From an uncultured Oceanobacter sp. (GTDB lineage Bacteria > Pseudomonadota > Gammaproteobacteria > Pseudomonadales > Oceanobacteraceae), in contig CAJXTI010000005.1 in assembly GCA_913061185.1 (NCBI GenBank), positions 53,248-117,247 on the forward strand: a stretch of 64,000 bases of DNA, in the 5' to 3' direction. Made by a program: the position numbers and the translations under genes. Below the pieces are notes generated by a model. It worked only from the letters and a program-made list of their open reading frames with translations. It searched no databases and was not told the origin of the DNA. This document shows, one piece after another, positions 28,511 to 38,290 of the stretch (position 1 is its first letter; each line of letters opens with the position of its first letter).

Positions 28511-30430
28511 CTGGCAATCGTACTGGCGGCGTGTGGCAGTGATGGCAGTGATGGCAAGGACGGTCAAGACGGTCAGAATGGATCCAATGGCAGCGACGGA
28601 ACGAACGCGCCAACCGCCAAAGCGCTGGATCTGACCATTCTGCATATGAATGACCACCACTCGCATCTCTCGGCAGAAACACTGGATATCGACACCTCGG
28701 CGCTGGCGTTAAACGCCAAAACGGAAGCCGACGAAGCCATCAGCGAAGTCGCGGTTGAATACGGCGGCTTCCCGATGCTGACCACGCTGTTCAACACCCT
28801 GAGCAACCAGCACACCAATGTGCTGAAACTGCACTCCGGTGATGCGGTTACCGGTACGCTGTACTTTTCACTGTTCAACGGTACTGCCGATGCTGCCGTT
28901 ATGAACCAGATCTGCTTTGATGCCTTTGCCCTCGGCAACCACGAATTTGATGGCGGCGACTCCGGCCTGGCCAACTTCCTCGACTCCCTCAACGCCAGCG
29001 CTTGCGAAACCGCGACCCTGGCTGCCAATGTGCAACCATCCGCCACATCGGCCATCGCCAGTGGTTATATTCAGCCCTATACCATCGTTGAAAAAGACGG
29101 TGAAAAAATTGGTATTATTGGTATCGATATCGCCAGCAAAACCCAGAATTCCTCCTTCCCCGATGCCGGTACCCTGTTGCTGGATGAGACCGAAACCGCC
29201 CAACAGTACATCGACGAGTTAACAGCGGCGGGGATTAACAAGATCATCCTGATGACCCACTATCAATATGCCAACGATCTGACTCTGGCATCCAACCTGA
29301 CTGGCGTTGATGTGATTGTCGGGGGCGATTCACACACCCTGCTGGGTGACAGTACCTTTACCAAGCTGGGCTTCAATCCGGTAGCGGCATACCCCACCAT
29401 CGTCACCAACAAGGATGGTGACACCACCTGTGTTGTACATGCCTGGGAATACGCCCATTTGTTGGGCAAACTGGATGTCAGGTTTGATGCCGACGGGGTT
29501 GTCACCCAATGTTCCGGTCACCCCTACCTGCCAATTGGCACCACTTTCACATATGCCTATAACGGCAGTGAAGATCGCACGCTGGACGCCGTGGATGCGT
29601 TTACAGTGACACAGCAGCTGACCGCTGACGACGACGTGGTGTCTACCGTCGCCGACAGCAACAGTGCCGCTATTCTGGCAGGCTACGATCAGGTTGCCGA
29701 TGTACTGCGTCAAACCGTCATTGGCACCATCTCGGAAGATCTCTGTCTTGAGCGTATTCCCGGCCAGGGCCGCTCCAGTATTTGTGATGTATCGGATACC
29801 ACCGTGCATGGCAGCGATATCTCCAACATCGTCGCCAAAGCCTTTATGACCATCACGCCAACGGCTGACATCGCCATTCAAAATGGCGGCGGCGTCCGGG
29901 TCGACGTCGCCAGCGGTGACTACACCATTGCAGACGCTTACTCGCTGCTGCCATTTGCCAACACCATGGCAACTCTGGAAATGACTGGCCAACAGATCAA
30001 GAATGTTCTGGAAGATGCGTTCGACTACGCCCTCAGTGAGGGCGGTTCTACCGGTTCGTACCCTTACGCATCCGGCCTGCGTTTTGACGTAGATGCCTCG
30101 CAGGCCAAGGGCAGCCGTTTCAGCAATCTGGAAGTCAACTCCCGCGTCGCCGGTGACTGGGGCGCCCTTGATCTCGCCGCCACCTATACCGTGGTGACCA
30201 ACAACTATATTGCCGCTGGCCAGGACGGTTACACCACCTTTGCCGAGATCACCGGGGATGCCTATGTCGATACTTTTACCGAGTATGCGCAAGGCTTCAT
30301 GGACTACGCCAAGCAACTCAGTGACGCTGGCCAAACCGTCAACAAGCTGCCCATCAGTGAATACTCCACCCAATCCTATATTGGCACGGACAGCTGCAAT
30401 CACAGCAGTGGCAGCTGCACCGGGTTCTGA
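28511..30430 (+). pseudogene. 5'-nucleotidase/metallophosphatase lipoprotein with a disrupted leader
   Basis: The body is intact. There is an N-terminal metallophosphatase domain with LHMNDHHSH, GDAVTG, ALGNHEFDGG and VGGDSH, then a C-terminal 5'-nucleotidase domain with QNGGGVR. It resembles UshA-type periplasmic nucleotidases. In frame upstream of ATG 28646 the DNA still encodes a lipobox leader, LAIVLAACGSDGSDG, and a Gly-x-y repeat linker. TGA at 28508 closes that frame, and no ATG, GTG or TTG lies between. Starting at 28646 would delete the signal peptide and begin inside the first metal-binding motif. It is therefore a frameshift or sequencing error near 28505, a non-canonical start, or a decaying gene. 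Confidence 0.75.
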
Positions 30431-30460
30431 GCCAGAACCGGCTGGTTCTGCTATCCACCC

Positions 30461-30485
30461 AAACAGGGGCCACTGGCCTCTGTTT
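30461..30485 (+). terminator. Hairpin after the nucleotidase gene
   Basis: AAACAGGGGCC-ACT-GGCCTCTGTTT (one G-T pair) lies 31 bases after the stop, followed by a moderately T-rich stretch. It also faces the end of dgt and may act in both directions. A second small hairpin (CAGAACC-GGCT-GGTTCTG) overlaps the region just after the stop. Confidence 0.6.
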
Positions 30486-30493
30486 GTTGTCTC

Positions 30494-31855
30494 TTACCCC
30501 TGCGTTGGTGGGTAATAGCCGGAAAACTGCCGCGCCAGACTGGCCGCATAGGTATCGGTCATACCCGAGATATAATCGATGGTGCGCATATAACTCTCAT
30601 ACAGTGTCCAGCCGGGCTGTGGAGCCGAACCTCCCATCAATTCCAGCAAGCGGGCATTACGAAACGTCGGAGCCTGACTGGTTGAACACTCTCGCGCCGC
30701 ACTGAGAAAAGCGTCCAGCAGAATACCCAATGTCGTGTAGGAGCCAATCTCGATTGTCAGCTTGCGCCCGTCTCTGAAGATGCGCTGGCGCGCCAGTTCC
30801 TTGGCATCCGCCACCACATGGCGCACAGCTTCCGGGCAATAGTCAATAATGCCACCGTCCAGACAGCCCTGCAGCAGTTGCGCTTCATGGCGAGTAAAGC
30901 TGGCACTGACCGCTTGTACCATCACCTCCATCGCATAACCGCGCAGAATCTGTAACTTGCGCCGGTCACCCTCTTCGTTGGCCAGGTCTTCCTGAACCTG
31001 TTCCCACTGATCGACCAATAACGGACTGAGCAGGGTTTCGACCTCGTGATACTGCAACAAGCCCACTTCAACGCCATCTTCAAGATCAATCAGACCGTAA
31101 CAAATATCATCAGCGGCCTCGACCAAATACACCAGCGGGTGGCGACACCAGCGATCCTCTCCCCGCTTGAGCAGCCCCAAGGCGCTGGCGACTTCTCGCA
31201 GAATCGGCAGCTCCGACTGATAACAGCCAAATTTTTTCGCTCTGCCCTGCGTCACTTCGGCAACACTCCAGGGGTATTTGAGAAACGTCCCCAACGTCGC
31301 ATAGGTTAACCGCATACCGCCCTTGAAGCGGTTGTATTCCACCTGAGTCACCAGCCGTAACCCTTGGGCGTTACCCTCAAAGGTCATCAGGTCGGCCTGC
31401 TCCAGTGCAGACAAGCCTTCAAGAAAATGGTGATTCTGTGGATCCATAAACCAGTGCCGAATAGCGTCTTCACCACTGTGTCCATAGGGAGGATTACCAA
31501 TATCGTGAGCCAGACAAGCGGCCTGAACCAATGCACCGAGATCGCCAGCATCGATAAACTCCGGCAGTTTATGCGCCATGGCGTTACCGACCATGCTGCC
31601 GAGCGAGCGGCCGACACACCCCACTTCCAGTGAATGAGTCAGGCGACTGTGCAAATGATCGTTCTCGGTCAGCGGATGCACCTGGGTTTTACGATTCAAC
31701 CGCCGAAACGCCGACGAAAAAATAATACGGTCGTAGTCCTTGTGAAAGGGAGTACGGCCGATATCCAGCGCCAGACGTGCCTGGGTTTCGCCGTAGCGCA
31801 GCGGCAACAGTAATTGCCGCCAGTTCATGCGCCCGCCATGCGGTTGCTTTTCCAT
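30494..31855 (-). CDS. dgt: Deoxyguanosinetriphosphate triphosphohydrolase-like protein
   Basis: 453 residues of the HD superfamily. Metal-binding residues are in RLTHSLEVG and AHDIGNPPYGHSGEDAIR. TPFHKDYDRIIFSSAFRRL is the dGTPase N-terminal signature. It removes triphosphate from dNTPs (dGTP in E. coli Dgt). The start was taken as MEKQPHGG, with GGAG upstream. A GTG six codons earlier and an ATG nine codons later are alternatives. It is divergent from the symporter operon. Confidence 0.9.
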   Translation of the reverse strand: MEKQPHGGRMNWRQLLLPLRYGETQARLALDIGRTPFHKDYDRIIFSSAFRRLNRKTQVHPLTENDHLHSRLTHSLEVGCVGRSLGSMVGNAMAHKLPEFIDAGDLGALVQAACLAHDIGNPPYGHSGEDAIRHWFMDPQNHHFLEGLSALEQADLMTFEGNAQGLRLVTQVEYNRFKGGMRLTYATLGTFLKYPWSVAEVTQGRAKKFGCYQSELPILREVASALGLLKRGEDRWCRHPLVYLVEAADDICYGLIDLEDGVEVGLLQYHEVETLLSPLLVDQWEQVQEDLANEEGDRRKLQILRGYAMEVMVQAVSASFTRHEAQLLQGCLDGGIIDYCPEAVRHVVADAKELARQRIFRDGRKLTIEIGSYTTLGILLDAFLSAARECSTSQAPTFRNARLLELMGGSAPQPGWTLYESYMRTIDYISGMTDTYAASLARQFSGYYPPTQG

Positions 31856-32175
31856 AGACTCTGCTCCGTTCACTACTGCTTATATGCCGGGCTATACGCC
31901 TGGCGCGTTGATCGGTACGCACCCTTTTCAACCCGCCGTTCAGCCCACAACGTCAACCCTCAGGCTGTCTCCCCGCCCACGCGGTCAAACAGGCGAGGCC
32001 TGATGCTTGCGACCATGGTATAGCAACCGGCTGACTTTCTATAACCTGCTGATTTAACAAATATTTTATCCACAAATGTGGCCTGTTTTGAGGCTACTAC
32101 CAAGGTCTATCTGTTGCGCGATCAGACTTAGCTGCTAGTTTTAGCTTACCTATAAAATAACAATTAGGAGGGGTT
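31856..32175. other. 320-base divergent intergenic region (dgt / symporter)
   Basis: The half nearer the symporter genes is AT-rich (about 32040-32170). It has a CCACAAATGTGG palindrome near 32071 and a strong AGGAGGGG ribosome site at the end. I found no gene and no promoter I would stand behind. Confidence 0.4.
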
Positions 32176-32439
32176 ATGGCTTTCAAGTCTGATGACGACA
32201 AAAAGGCCTACTGGCGCAGAAACATCAATCTGATGAAAGTGCTGCTGGTAATTTGGGCTTTATGCTCATATGGATTCGGTATTTTGCTTCGTCCGATACT
32301 CGATGTTATCCCGGTGGGGGGCGTTGGGTTGGGATTCTGGTTCGCTCAGCAAGGTTCCATTTATGTGTTCCTCGCAATCGTATTTTATTACGCCAAGAAA
32401 ATGCGCGATCTCGATCGTGAATTCGGCGTTGAAGACTAA
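32176..32439 (+). CDS. Small subunit of sodium:solute symporter (DUF4212)
   Basis: 87 residues with two transmembrane helices (about 21-43 and 52-75). AYWRRNINLMKVLLVIWAL and GFWFAQQGSIYVFL are the DUF4212 signatures. This small membrane protein is nearly always encoded directly before a VC_2705-type symporter and is taken to be its partner. The spacing to the large subunit is 27 bases. AGGAGGGG upstream predicts strong translation. Confidence 0.92.
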   Translation: MAFKSDDDKKAYWRRNINLMKVLLVIWALCSYGFGILLRPILDVIPVGGVGLGFWFAQQGSIYVFLAIVFYYAKKMRDLDREFGVED

Positions 32440-32466
32440 TAAAAATAAATAGCTGAGGAATCAATA

Positions 32467-34248
32467 ATGGATCTCACGACCTTAACCTACATCGTTGTAG
32501 GTCTGACCTTTGCCCTGTATATGGGTATTGCGGTATGGGCCCGAGCGGGCACGACCGGCGAATTTTACTCTGCAGGCGGTGGTATTCATCCGGTCGCTAA
32601 TGGCATGGCAACCGGTGCCGACTGGATGTCTGCGGCTTCTTTTATCGGCATGGCCGGCCTGATCGCCTTTAAAGGCTATGATGCCTCCATCTTCCTGATG
32701 GGCTGGACCGGTGGCTATGTACTGCTGGCACTGTGCCTGGCACCTTACCTGCGTAAATTTGGCAAATTCACGGTGCCTGACTTTATTGGCGACCGTTACT
32801 ACTCCAAAACCGCCCGTATCGTTGCTGTTATCTGTCTGATTGTGGCGTCACTGACGTACGTTATTGGTCAGATGAAAGGGATCGGCGTGGCCTTTTCGCG
32901 CTTCCTCGACGTTGACTACGCAACCGGCCTGTACTCCGGTATGGCGATTGTATTCTTCTACGCCGTATTGGGCGGCATGAAGGGCGTTACCTACACTCAG
33001 ATCGCGCAATACTGTGTACTGATTTTTGCCTACACCGTTCCTGCGGTGTTTATCTCGCTGAACCTGACCGGCAACCCGCTGCCACAACTGGGTTTCCTCA
33101 GCGATACGGCTGATGGCACGCCGCTACTGGTCAAACTGGATCAAACCCTGGTTGATCTCGGCTTTGCAGAATACACTGCCCAGAAAGGCGGTACCTTCAA
33201 CATGATGATGTACACCCTGTCACTGATGTTTGGTACAGCTGGCTTGCCTCACGTGATCATCCGCTTCTTCACCGTACCGAAAGTATCCGATGCGCGTAAA
33301 TCTGCTGGCTGGGCATTACTGTTCATTGCCATCCTCTATACCACGGCTCCAGCCGTTGGCTCCATGGCCCGCCTGAATCTGACCAACACCATTCAGAACC
33401 CTGAATTTGCTGTAGGCGACCCTCAAGCCAACCTGGAATATGAAAAGCGTCCAAATTGGTTCAAGAACTGGGAAACCACCGGTCTGTTGCAGTTTGAAGA
33501 TAAAAACGGTGACGGTCGTATCCAGTACTACGATGACTCAAACCCTGAGTTCGCCGCCAAAGCTGAATCATACGGCTGGAAAGGCAATGAAATGGTCAAG
33601 GTTGACCGAGACATCATGGTATTGGCCAACCCTGAAATTGCCAACCTGCCTAACTGGGTCATTGCACTGGTAGCCGCTGGTGGTCTGGCAGCTGCACTGT
33701 CAACAGCAGCCGGTTTGTTGCTGGCAATCTCTTCGGCTATCTCGCACGACTTGCTGAAAAGCACCTTTATGCCAGGCATCAGTGAGAAGCAGGAACTCAT
33801 GGCTGCTCGTATCGCCATGGCAGGTGCCATATTGGTGGCGGGTTACCTTGGTCTGAATCCGCCCGGATTCGCGGCTCAGGTAGTGGCTCTGGCCTTTGGT
33901 CTGGCAGCGTCCTCGATCTTCCCGGCATTGATGATGGGTATCTTCAGCACCAAGATCAACAACACCGGAGCGGTCGCCGGTATGCTGGCTGGTCTGCTGT
34001 CTACCCTGGTATACATCTTCACCTACAAAGGCTGGTTCTTTGTTGCTGGCACCGAAATGTTGCCAAACACACCGGACAACTGGTTCCTTGGTATTGCACC
34101 GGAAGCCTTTGGTGCCATGGGTGCGCTGATCAACTTTGTTGTTGCCTTTGCGGTAACCAGCATGACAGCTCCCGTACCTAAACATATTGAAGAAATGGTC
34201 GAAAGTATCCGTGTTCCCAAAGGCGCTGGCGCCGCTCAGGATCACTGA
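32467..34248 (+). CDS. Sodium:solute symporter, VC_2705 subfamily (ActP-like)
   Basis: 593 residues with about 13 transmembrane helices of the SSS family. GADWMSAASFIGMAGLI and GLPHVIIRFFTV are typical. Acetate or another small carboxylate is the likely substrate by relation to ActP; this is not proven. A polar insert of about 90 residues (about 305-395) holds a canonical 12-residue EF-hand loop, D345-K-N-G-D-G-R-I-Q-Y-Y-D356. This suggests calcium binding in an extramembrane loop. GAGG lies upstream of the start and a strong terminator follows the stop. Confidence 0.93.
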   Translation: MDLTTLTYIVVGLTFALYMGIAVWARAGTTGEFYSAGGGIHPVANGMATGADWMSAASFIGMAGLIAFKGYDASIFLMGWTGGYVLLALCLAPYLRKFGKFTVPDFIGDRYYSKTARIVAVICLIVASLTYVIGQMKGIGVAFSRFLDVDYATGLYSGMAIVFFYAVLGGMKGVTYTQIAQYCVLIFAYTVPAVFISLNLTGNPLPQLGFLSDTADGTPLLVKLDQTLVDLGFAEYTAQKGGTFNMMMYTLSLMFGTAGLPHVIIRFFTVPKVSDARKSAGWALLFIAILYTTAPAVGSMARLNLTNTIQNPEFAVGDPQANLEYEKRPNWFKNWETTGLLQFEDKNGDGRIQYYDDSNPEFAAKAESYGWKGNEMVKVDRDIMVLANPEIANLPNWVIALVAAGGLAAALSTAAGLLLAISSAISHDLLKSTFMPGISEKQELMAARIAMAGAILVAGYLGLNPPGFAAQVVALAFGLAASSIFPALMMGIFSTKINNTGAVAGMLAGLLSTLVYIFTYKGWFFVAGTEMLPNTPDNWFLGIAPEAFGAMGALINFVVAFAVTSMTAPVPKHIEEMVESIRVPKGAGAAQDH

Positions 34249-34272
34249 AATGTTTTGAACTACCCGCTCTGC

Positions 34273-34296
34273 AACCCGGCTTCGGCCGGGTTTTTT
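34273..34296 (+). terminator. Rho-independent terminator of the symporter operon
   Basis: AACCCGGC-TTCG-GCCGGGTT followed by four more T; a stable tetraloop stem 24 bases after the stop. Confidence 0.9.
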
Positions 34297-34374
34297 GTAC
34301 CTGTTACTACGAATGACCCAAACGATCTGACGAAAAATCCTCTTCAATTACCCGTTAGAAGGATATTGATCCCG

Positions 34375-35025
34375 TCACAGCAATGACTTCAGCTGCTGCA
34401 AATTCGCTTGTTGCTGCTGACGATCCAGTGGGCGTTCGATGGTGACGGGCAACGCCTTGTCGACGGCCAGCTGAATATCCTCACCCTGTTGCAGTCGTTG
34501 CAGCAGCAAGTCGTAGTTACGCTTGAACACCGAAAATGCCTGCTGCTCAGTACTGTTGGCGAGAAAAAACCAGTCGCTGGCGCGCCCGGCAAAATAGACG
34601 ATAGGGTGACTCCAACCGAAGTCCTTTTTTGGTGACGGTGCCCGACAGGCTTCTATATAAGCGGCGTGAGCGTCTGGAACACCAAATTCTGCCGCCAGAT
34701 CACAACGAGAAATCACCTCATGCACATTCGGCAGGTAACTGCACTCCTTCACTGCTCGCTCAGCCGCCGACAATATCATGCTGGCCGGATAGTCCATTAA
34801 CAACCTGGCCCACAATCGCTTGGCGGTGATCAGGGTCGCCGCGTCGGGAAAGGCTTTAAGAAACTGGTTGTGGTAGTTGAAGCGAAACAGCTCGAACATT
34901 TGATTCAGTGCTGATTTTTGTGCGGTGTTGGCTTCTCGCGAGCCATCATCACCAGCTGGTGTCGTTGAGTCGGCGCAAACTTGCTTCAACTGTTGTGTAG
35001 TCCGGTTCAGCAGTTGTTTGTCCAT
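34375..35025 (-). CDS. Phage lambda P-like replication protein
   Basis: 216 residues. LNQMFELFRFNYHNQFLKAF, AKRLWARLLMDYPASMILSAAERAVK and LPNVHEVISRC resemble the lambda P family, whose phage members load the DnaB helicase. The start was chosen for AAGGAGG six bases upstream. The first 77 bases overlap the end of the upstream DnaT-like gene in another frame. No phage structural, integrase or lysis genes lie nearby, so this looks like a chromosomal helicase-loader module. The family call is by pattern and moderately sure. Confidence 0.7.
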   Translation of the reverse strand: MDKQLLNRTTQQLKQVCADSTTPAGDDGSREANTAQKSALNQMFELFRFNYHNQFLKAFPDAATLITAKRLWARLLMDYPASMILSAAERAVKECSYLPNVHEVISRCDLAAEFGVPDAHAAYIEACRAPSPKKDFGWSHPIVYFAGRASDWFFLANSTEQQAFSVFKRNYDLLLQRLQQGEDIQLAVDKALPVTIERPLDRQQQQANLQQLKSLL

Positions 35026-36157
35026 TCTTGCCTCCTTGGGTGGTCGGTTGCGACAACTGACGAGCCCACTGTTGTTTGATGTATTGCAAAAAGCGACTGT
35101 TCCAGCTGTTATGCACCTGATGGGAGTCACGCCAGTAGAGTACAAACTCGGCTACCCGTTCGCGGGCAAATTGCGGATCAATATGAGCCATGGCGAGAAT
35201 ATCGTAACAATCGCGCGAGGGCTGCCAGTCGCTGGCGATCGGCAAGGGCACCGTAGAGTGTTCCATGGCTGCTGAATAGCGTGCCCATTGCTGGCGAATA
35301 TGCTGAATAAACTTGCTGTTCCAGGTTTTTAACGCATCGCCCCGCTCGCGCCAGTAAAGAATAAACTCGGCTACCGCGTCGTCAATAAACTGCTGATCGA
35401 TACCTGAACGTTGCAAAATCTGTAGCGCGTCCTCACTTGGTCGCCATTGGTGGCCAATGGGTGCAGCTTCGTCACTGGCAACATTAAAACCACTGCGATT
35501 CAGCTGGTTTTCCTGCTGTAGCCGTTGACGTTCGGCGTCGTTCTGGGCGTACACCCACTGTTTTTTGACAAAGCGGAAAAAGCGGGTATTCCAGTCATTA
35601 CGATTAGCCCCCTGCTCTTGCCCCTGCAATAAAAAGACATCCCGCTGGGTCCAGATAAAACTGGTGGGAATACCATGCTGTTGCAGTCGCGTCAGAGTGT
35701 CAGCACCGGGCTGCCACTCGTTGCTGATCCCCTGGTGACCTGTCGGTATCGCGCTGGTTGGCGGCGATCCTGTGCCTATAGGCCCACGCCCCATAGACCC
35801 GGTGCCCATGGCCTGGCTGGTTTCGACTCGCTGGGCGGAAGCGTTGACCGAGGACTGGTTCTGATCAAAGCTCAGTACCAGTTCAATACTTTCCGGATAC
35901 ATCGGGCCGTGCAAGCGCACCAGCCCCTTGTCGACCAGACTGGCCAGGGTACGACGAATCGTCACATCATCCCAAAAGGGTAATTGCTGCCGCACCGTTT
36001 CCCGCGCCAACCGAATACCATGACGGCTACTGTCGTGCTGCAATACCGCAGCCTGATTGATAATGGTCAGCAAGACAGCGTCCTCCAGCCCGATTGTGGC
36101 GGCCAGCGTCACGGACAAGGGGATGGAAAAATCGGTAAACAGTGGATGGCTACTCAT
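34949..36157 (-). CDS. Three-repeat DnaT-like primosome protein
   Basis: 402 residues. An N-terminal winged-helix-like region (about 1-100) carries ETVRQQLPFWDDVTIRRTL. A Gly/Thr/Pro linker (101-145) follows, then three copies of a DnaT-type single-strand DNA-binding domain (146-204, 236-294, 309-367). Each copy has W-x-P-x-x-D/S...L...I....F.....F..........W...F....K/RQQW. E. coli DnaT has one such domain. In PriA-dependent restart DnaT bridges to the DnaC loader; here the partner could be the overlapping lambda P-like protein. No promoter was recognised upstream. Confidence 0.75.
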   Translation of the reverse strand: MSSHPLFTDFSIPLSVTLAATIGLEDAVLLTIINQAAVLQHDSSRHGIRLARETVRQQLPFWDDVTIRRTLASLVDKGLVRLHGPMYPESIELVLSFDQNQSSVNASAQRVETSQAMGTGSMGRGPIGTGSPPTSAIPTGHQGISNEWQPGADTLTRLQQHGIPTSFIWTQRDVFLLQGQEQGANRNDWNTRFFRFVKKQWVYAQNDAERQRLQQENQLNRSGFNVASDEAAPIGHQWRPSEDALQILQRSGIDQQFIDDAVAEFILYWRERGDALKTWNSKFIQHIRQQWARYSAAMEHSTVPLPIASDWQPSRDCYDILAMAHIDPQFARERVAEFVLYWRDSHQVHNSWNSRFLQYIKQQWARQLSQPTTQGGKNGQTTAEPDYTTVEASLRRLNDTSW

Positions 36158-36444
36158 GATGTACTTGTTGAATTGACCTGGGTCGAAAGCGGAAGAATGA
36201 TCGGACGAGGTATCAGCATACCACCCTTCCGGGTGTAACCATGCGGAAGAAACATTGGTTCGCTATTCGATTAATCGACCATTGTGTCTTGGCCGCCTCC
36301 TCAATTATTGGACGCGGCCTGTCGTGCCTGTTTGTGCCTGCGGGTACGGGGTGGCCCAAGAATAGTACAAAAAAACAGTCATACCCGGACGTGCGTATGA
36401 GCCACTCCCGACACGCATCTCATCTCGCATCACACCAGCCCGAC
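36158..36444. other. 287-base gap, no gene seen
   Basis: This holds the promoter side of the DnaT-like gene and the 3' side of ettA, both minus strand. No clear terminator hairpin with T-run follows ettA. A short A-run (36368-36374) is the only low-complexity stretch. Confidence 0.35.
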
Positions 36445-38106
36445 TTACGCCAGGCGCTTGTACTTCATACGTTTTGGCGCAGCATCGGCACCCAGACGTT
36501 TTTTGCGATCGGCTTCGTATTCGGTGTAGTTGCCTTCAAAGAAGTTCACTTTGGAATCGCCTTCGTACGCCATGATGTGCGTGGCAATACGGTCGAGGAA
36601 CCAGCGATCGTGGGAGACCACCATTACCGCGCCCGGAAAGGCCAATACCGCTTCTTCCAGTGCCCGCAGGGTTTCCACATCCAGGTCGTTGGACGGTTCG
36701 TCCAGCAACAGTACGTTAGCCCCTTGCTTTAAGGTATAAGCCAGCTGCAAGCGGCCACGCTCACCACCGGACAAGTCGCCCACACGCTTCTGCTGGTCAC
36801 CACCCTTGAAGTTGAAGCGGCCAATATAGGAGCGGCTTGGGTATTCCTTGCCATTGATATTCAACATATCCTGGCCGTCAGAAATCGCCTCCCATACCGT
36901 TTTCTTGTCGTCCAGCTCATCACGCAGCTGTTCAACAAATGCCAGCTTGACGGTTTCACCCATCACGACTGCGCCGGAATCCGGTTGTTCCTGCCCCGCA
37001 ATCATGCGGAACAAGGTTGATTTACCCGCACCGTTACCACCAACAATACCAACAATGGCACCAGCCGGTACGGTAAAGCTGAGGTCATCAATCAACACCC
37101 GATCACCGAAAGATTTGGTGACGTTATGGAATTCAATTACCTTGTCACCCAGGCGCGGGCCAGGTGGGATGTAGATTTCGTTGGTTTCGTTGCGGGTCTG
37201 GAACTCGCGCGAGTTCATCTCTTCGAACCGGGCCAAACGCGCCTTGGACTTCGACTGACGGCCCTTGGCTCCTTGACGCACCCATTCCAGTTCGTGCCTG
37301 ATGGCCTTGGCGTGAGCATCTTCTTCTTTCTTTTCCTGATCCAGACGCTTCTCTTTCGTTTCCAGCCAGGTGGTGTAGTTGCCCTCGTAAGGGATACCGT
37401 GGCCACGATCCAGCTCCAAAATCCACTCGGCACAGTTATCGAGGAAGTAACGGTCGTGGGTAATCGCCACCACGGTGCCGGGGTACTCTTCGAGAAATTT
37501 CTCCAGCCAGCCGACCGATTCGGCATCCAGATGGTTGGTCGGTTCGTCCAGCAGCAACATGTCCGGCTTCGACATCAACAATCGGCATAAGGCAACACGA
37601 CGACGCTCACCACCCGACAGCTTGGTGACATCGGCATCCCAGGGTGGCAGCCGCAAGGCGTCGGCGGCGATTTCCATCTGGCGATCAATATCATGGCCAC
37701 CGGCGGTTTCGATCAGGGCTTCGAGCTGGCCCTGTTTTTTAGCCAGTGCATCAAAATCGGCATCCGGCTCGGCATACGCCGCATAAACTGCATCCAGTTC
37801 GGTCTTGGCATTCATCAGCTCACTGAGGCCGTCTTCGACGTTGCCCTTGACATCTTTGGCCGGATCGAGTTCCGGCTCCTGAGATAAATAGCCTATGTTC
37901 AGGTCGGGCTGGGGACGGGCTTCGCCAATGAAATCCTGATCAACGCCTGCCATAATCTTCAGCAGGGTCGATTTACCGGAGCCATTCAGACCAAGTACAC
38001 CAATTTTGGCACCGGGGAAAAAAGATAGAGAGATATCGCGTAGAATCTGACGCTTGGGCGGTACAATCTTGCCCAGACGGTTCATCGTAAATACATACTG
38101 TGCCAT
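36445..38106 (-). CDS. ettA: Energy-dependent translational throttle protein EttA (ABC-F)
   Basis: 553 residues with two ABC domains. Walker A motifs are GLNGSGKST and GGNGAGKST, and signature motifs are [11 protein letters not shown] and [11 protein letters not shown]. The arm insert in domain 1 and the P-site tRNA-interaction linker between domains are present. It begins [19 protein letters not shown], diagnostic of EttA within ABC-F. EttA binds the ribosomal E site and gates the first elongation step according to ADP/ATP ratio. Confidence 0.95.
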   Translation of the reverse strand: MAQYVFTMNRLGKIVPPKRQILRDISLSFFPGAKIGVLGLNGSGKSTLLKIMAGVDQDFIGEARPQPDLNIGYLSQEPELDPAKDVKGNVEDGLSELMNAKTELDAVYAAYAEPDADFDALAKKQGQLEALIETAGGHDIDRQMEIAADALRLPPWDADVTKLSGGERRRVALCRLLMSKPDMLLLDEPTNHLDAESVGWLEKFLEEYPGTVVAITHDRYFLDNCAEWILELDRGHGIPYEGNYTTWLETKEKRLDQEKKEEDAHAKAIRHELEWVRQGAKGRQSKSKARLARFEEMNSREFQTRNETNEIYIPPGPRLGDKVIEFHNVTKSFGDRVLIDDLSFTVPAGAIVGIVGGNGAGKSTLFRMIAGQEQPDSGAVVMGETVKLAFVEQLRDELDDKKTVWEAISDGQDMLNINGKEYPSRSYIGRFNFKGGDQQKRVGDLSGGERGRLQLAYTLKQGANVLLLDEPSNDLDVETLRALEEAVLAFPGAVMVVSHDRWFLDRIATHIMAYEGDSKVNFFEGNYTEYEADRKKRLGADAAPKRMKYKRLA

Positions 38107-38290
38107 GGTGAAACCCTTAACTATAAATGCTGCGCCAAACTACTCAAATCCGCCGAAAATGGCAATCAGCGACATCACTATCCCATTGCTAGCAGTCGGT
38201 TCCGGCGTGATTTGGCTTTCAAGGGCGATGATCAGCCAATGGGCTGATTCGGCACTCAGTAGAGTAAGGCTATGAGCAGGAATCAGATCG

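Noticed and set aside
29330..30403. 357-codon minus-strand reading opposite the nucleotidase
   Set aside because: Gly/Val-rich shadow of a clear metallophosphatase domain.
34375..36157. Prophage remnant
   Set aside because: Only replication-type genes are present; no integrase, structural or lysis genes, no attachment repeats, and flanks are housekeeping genes.
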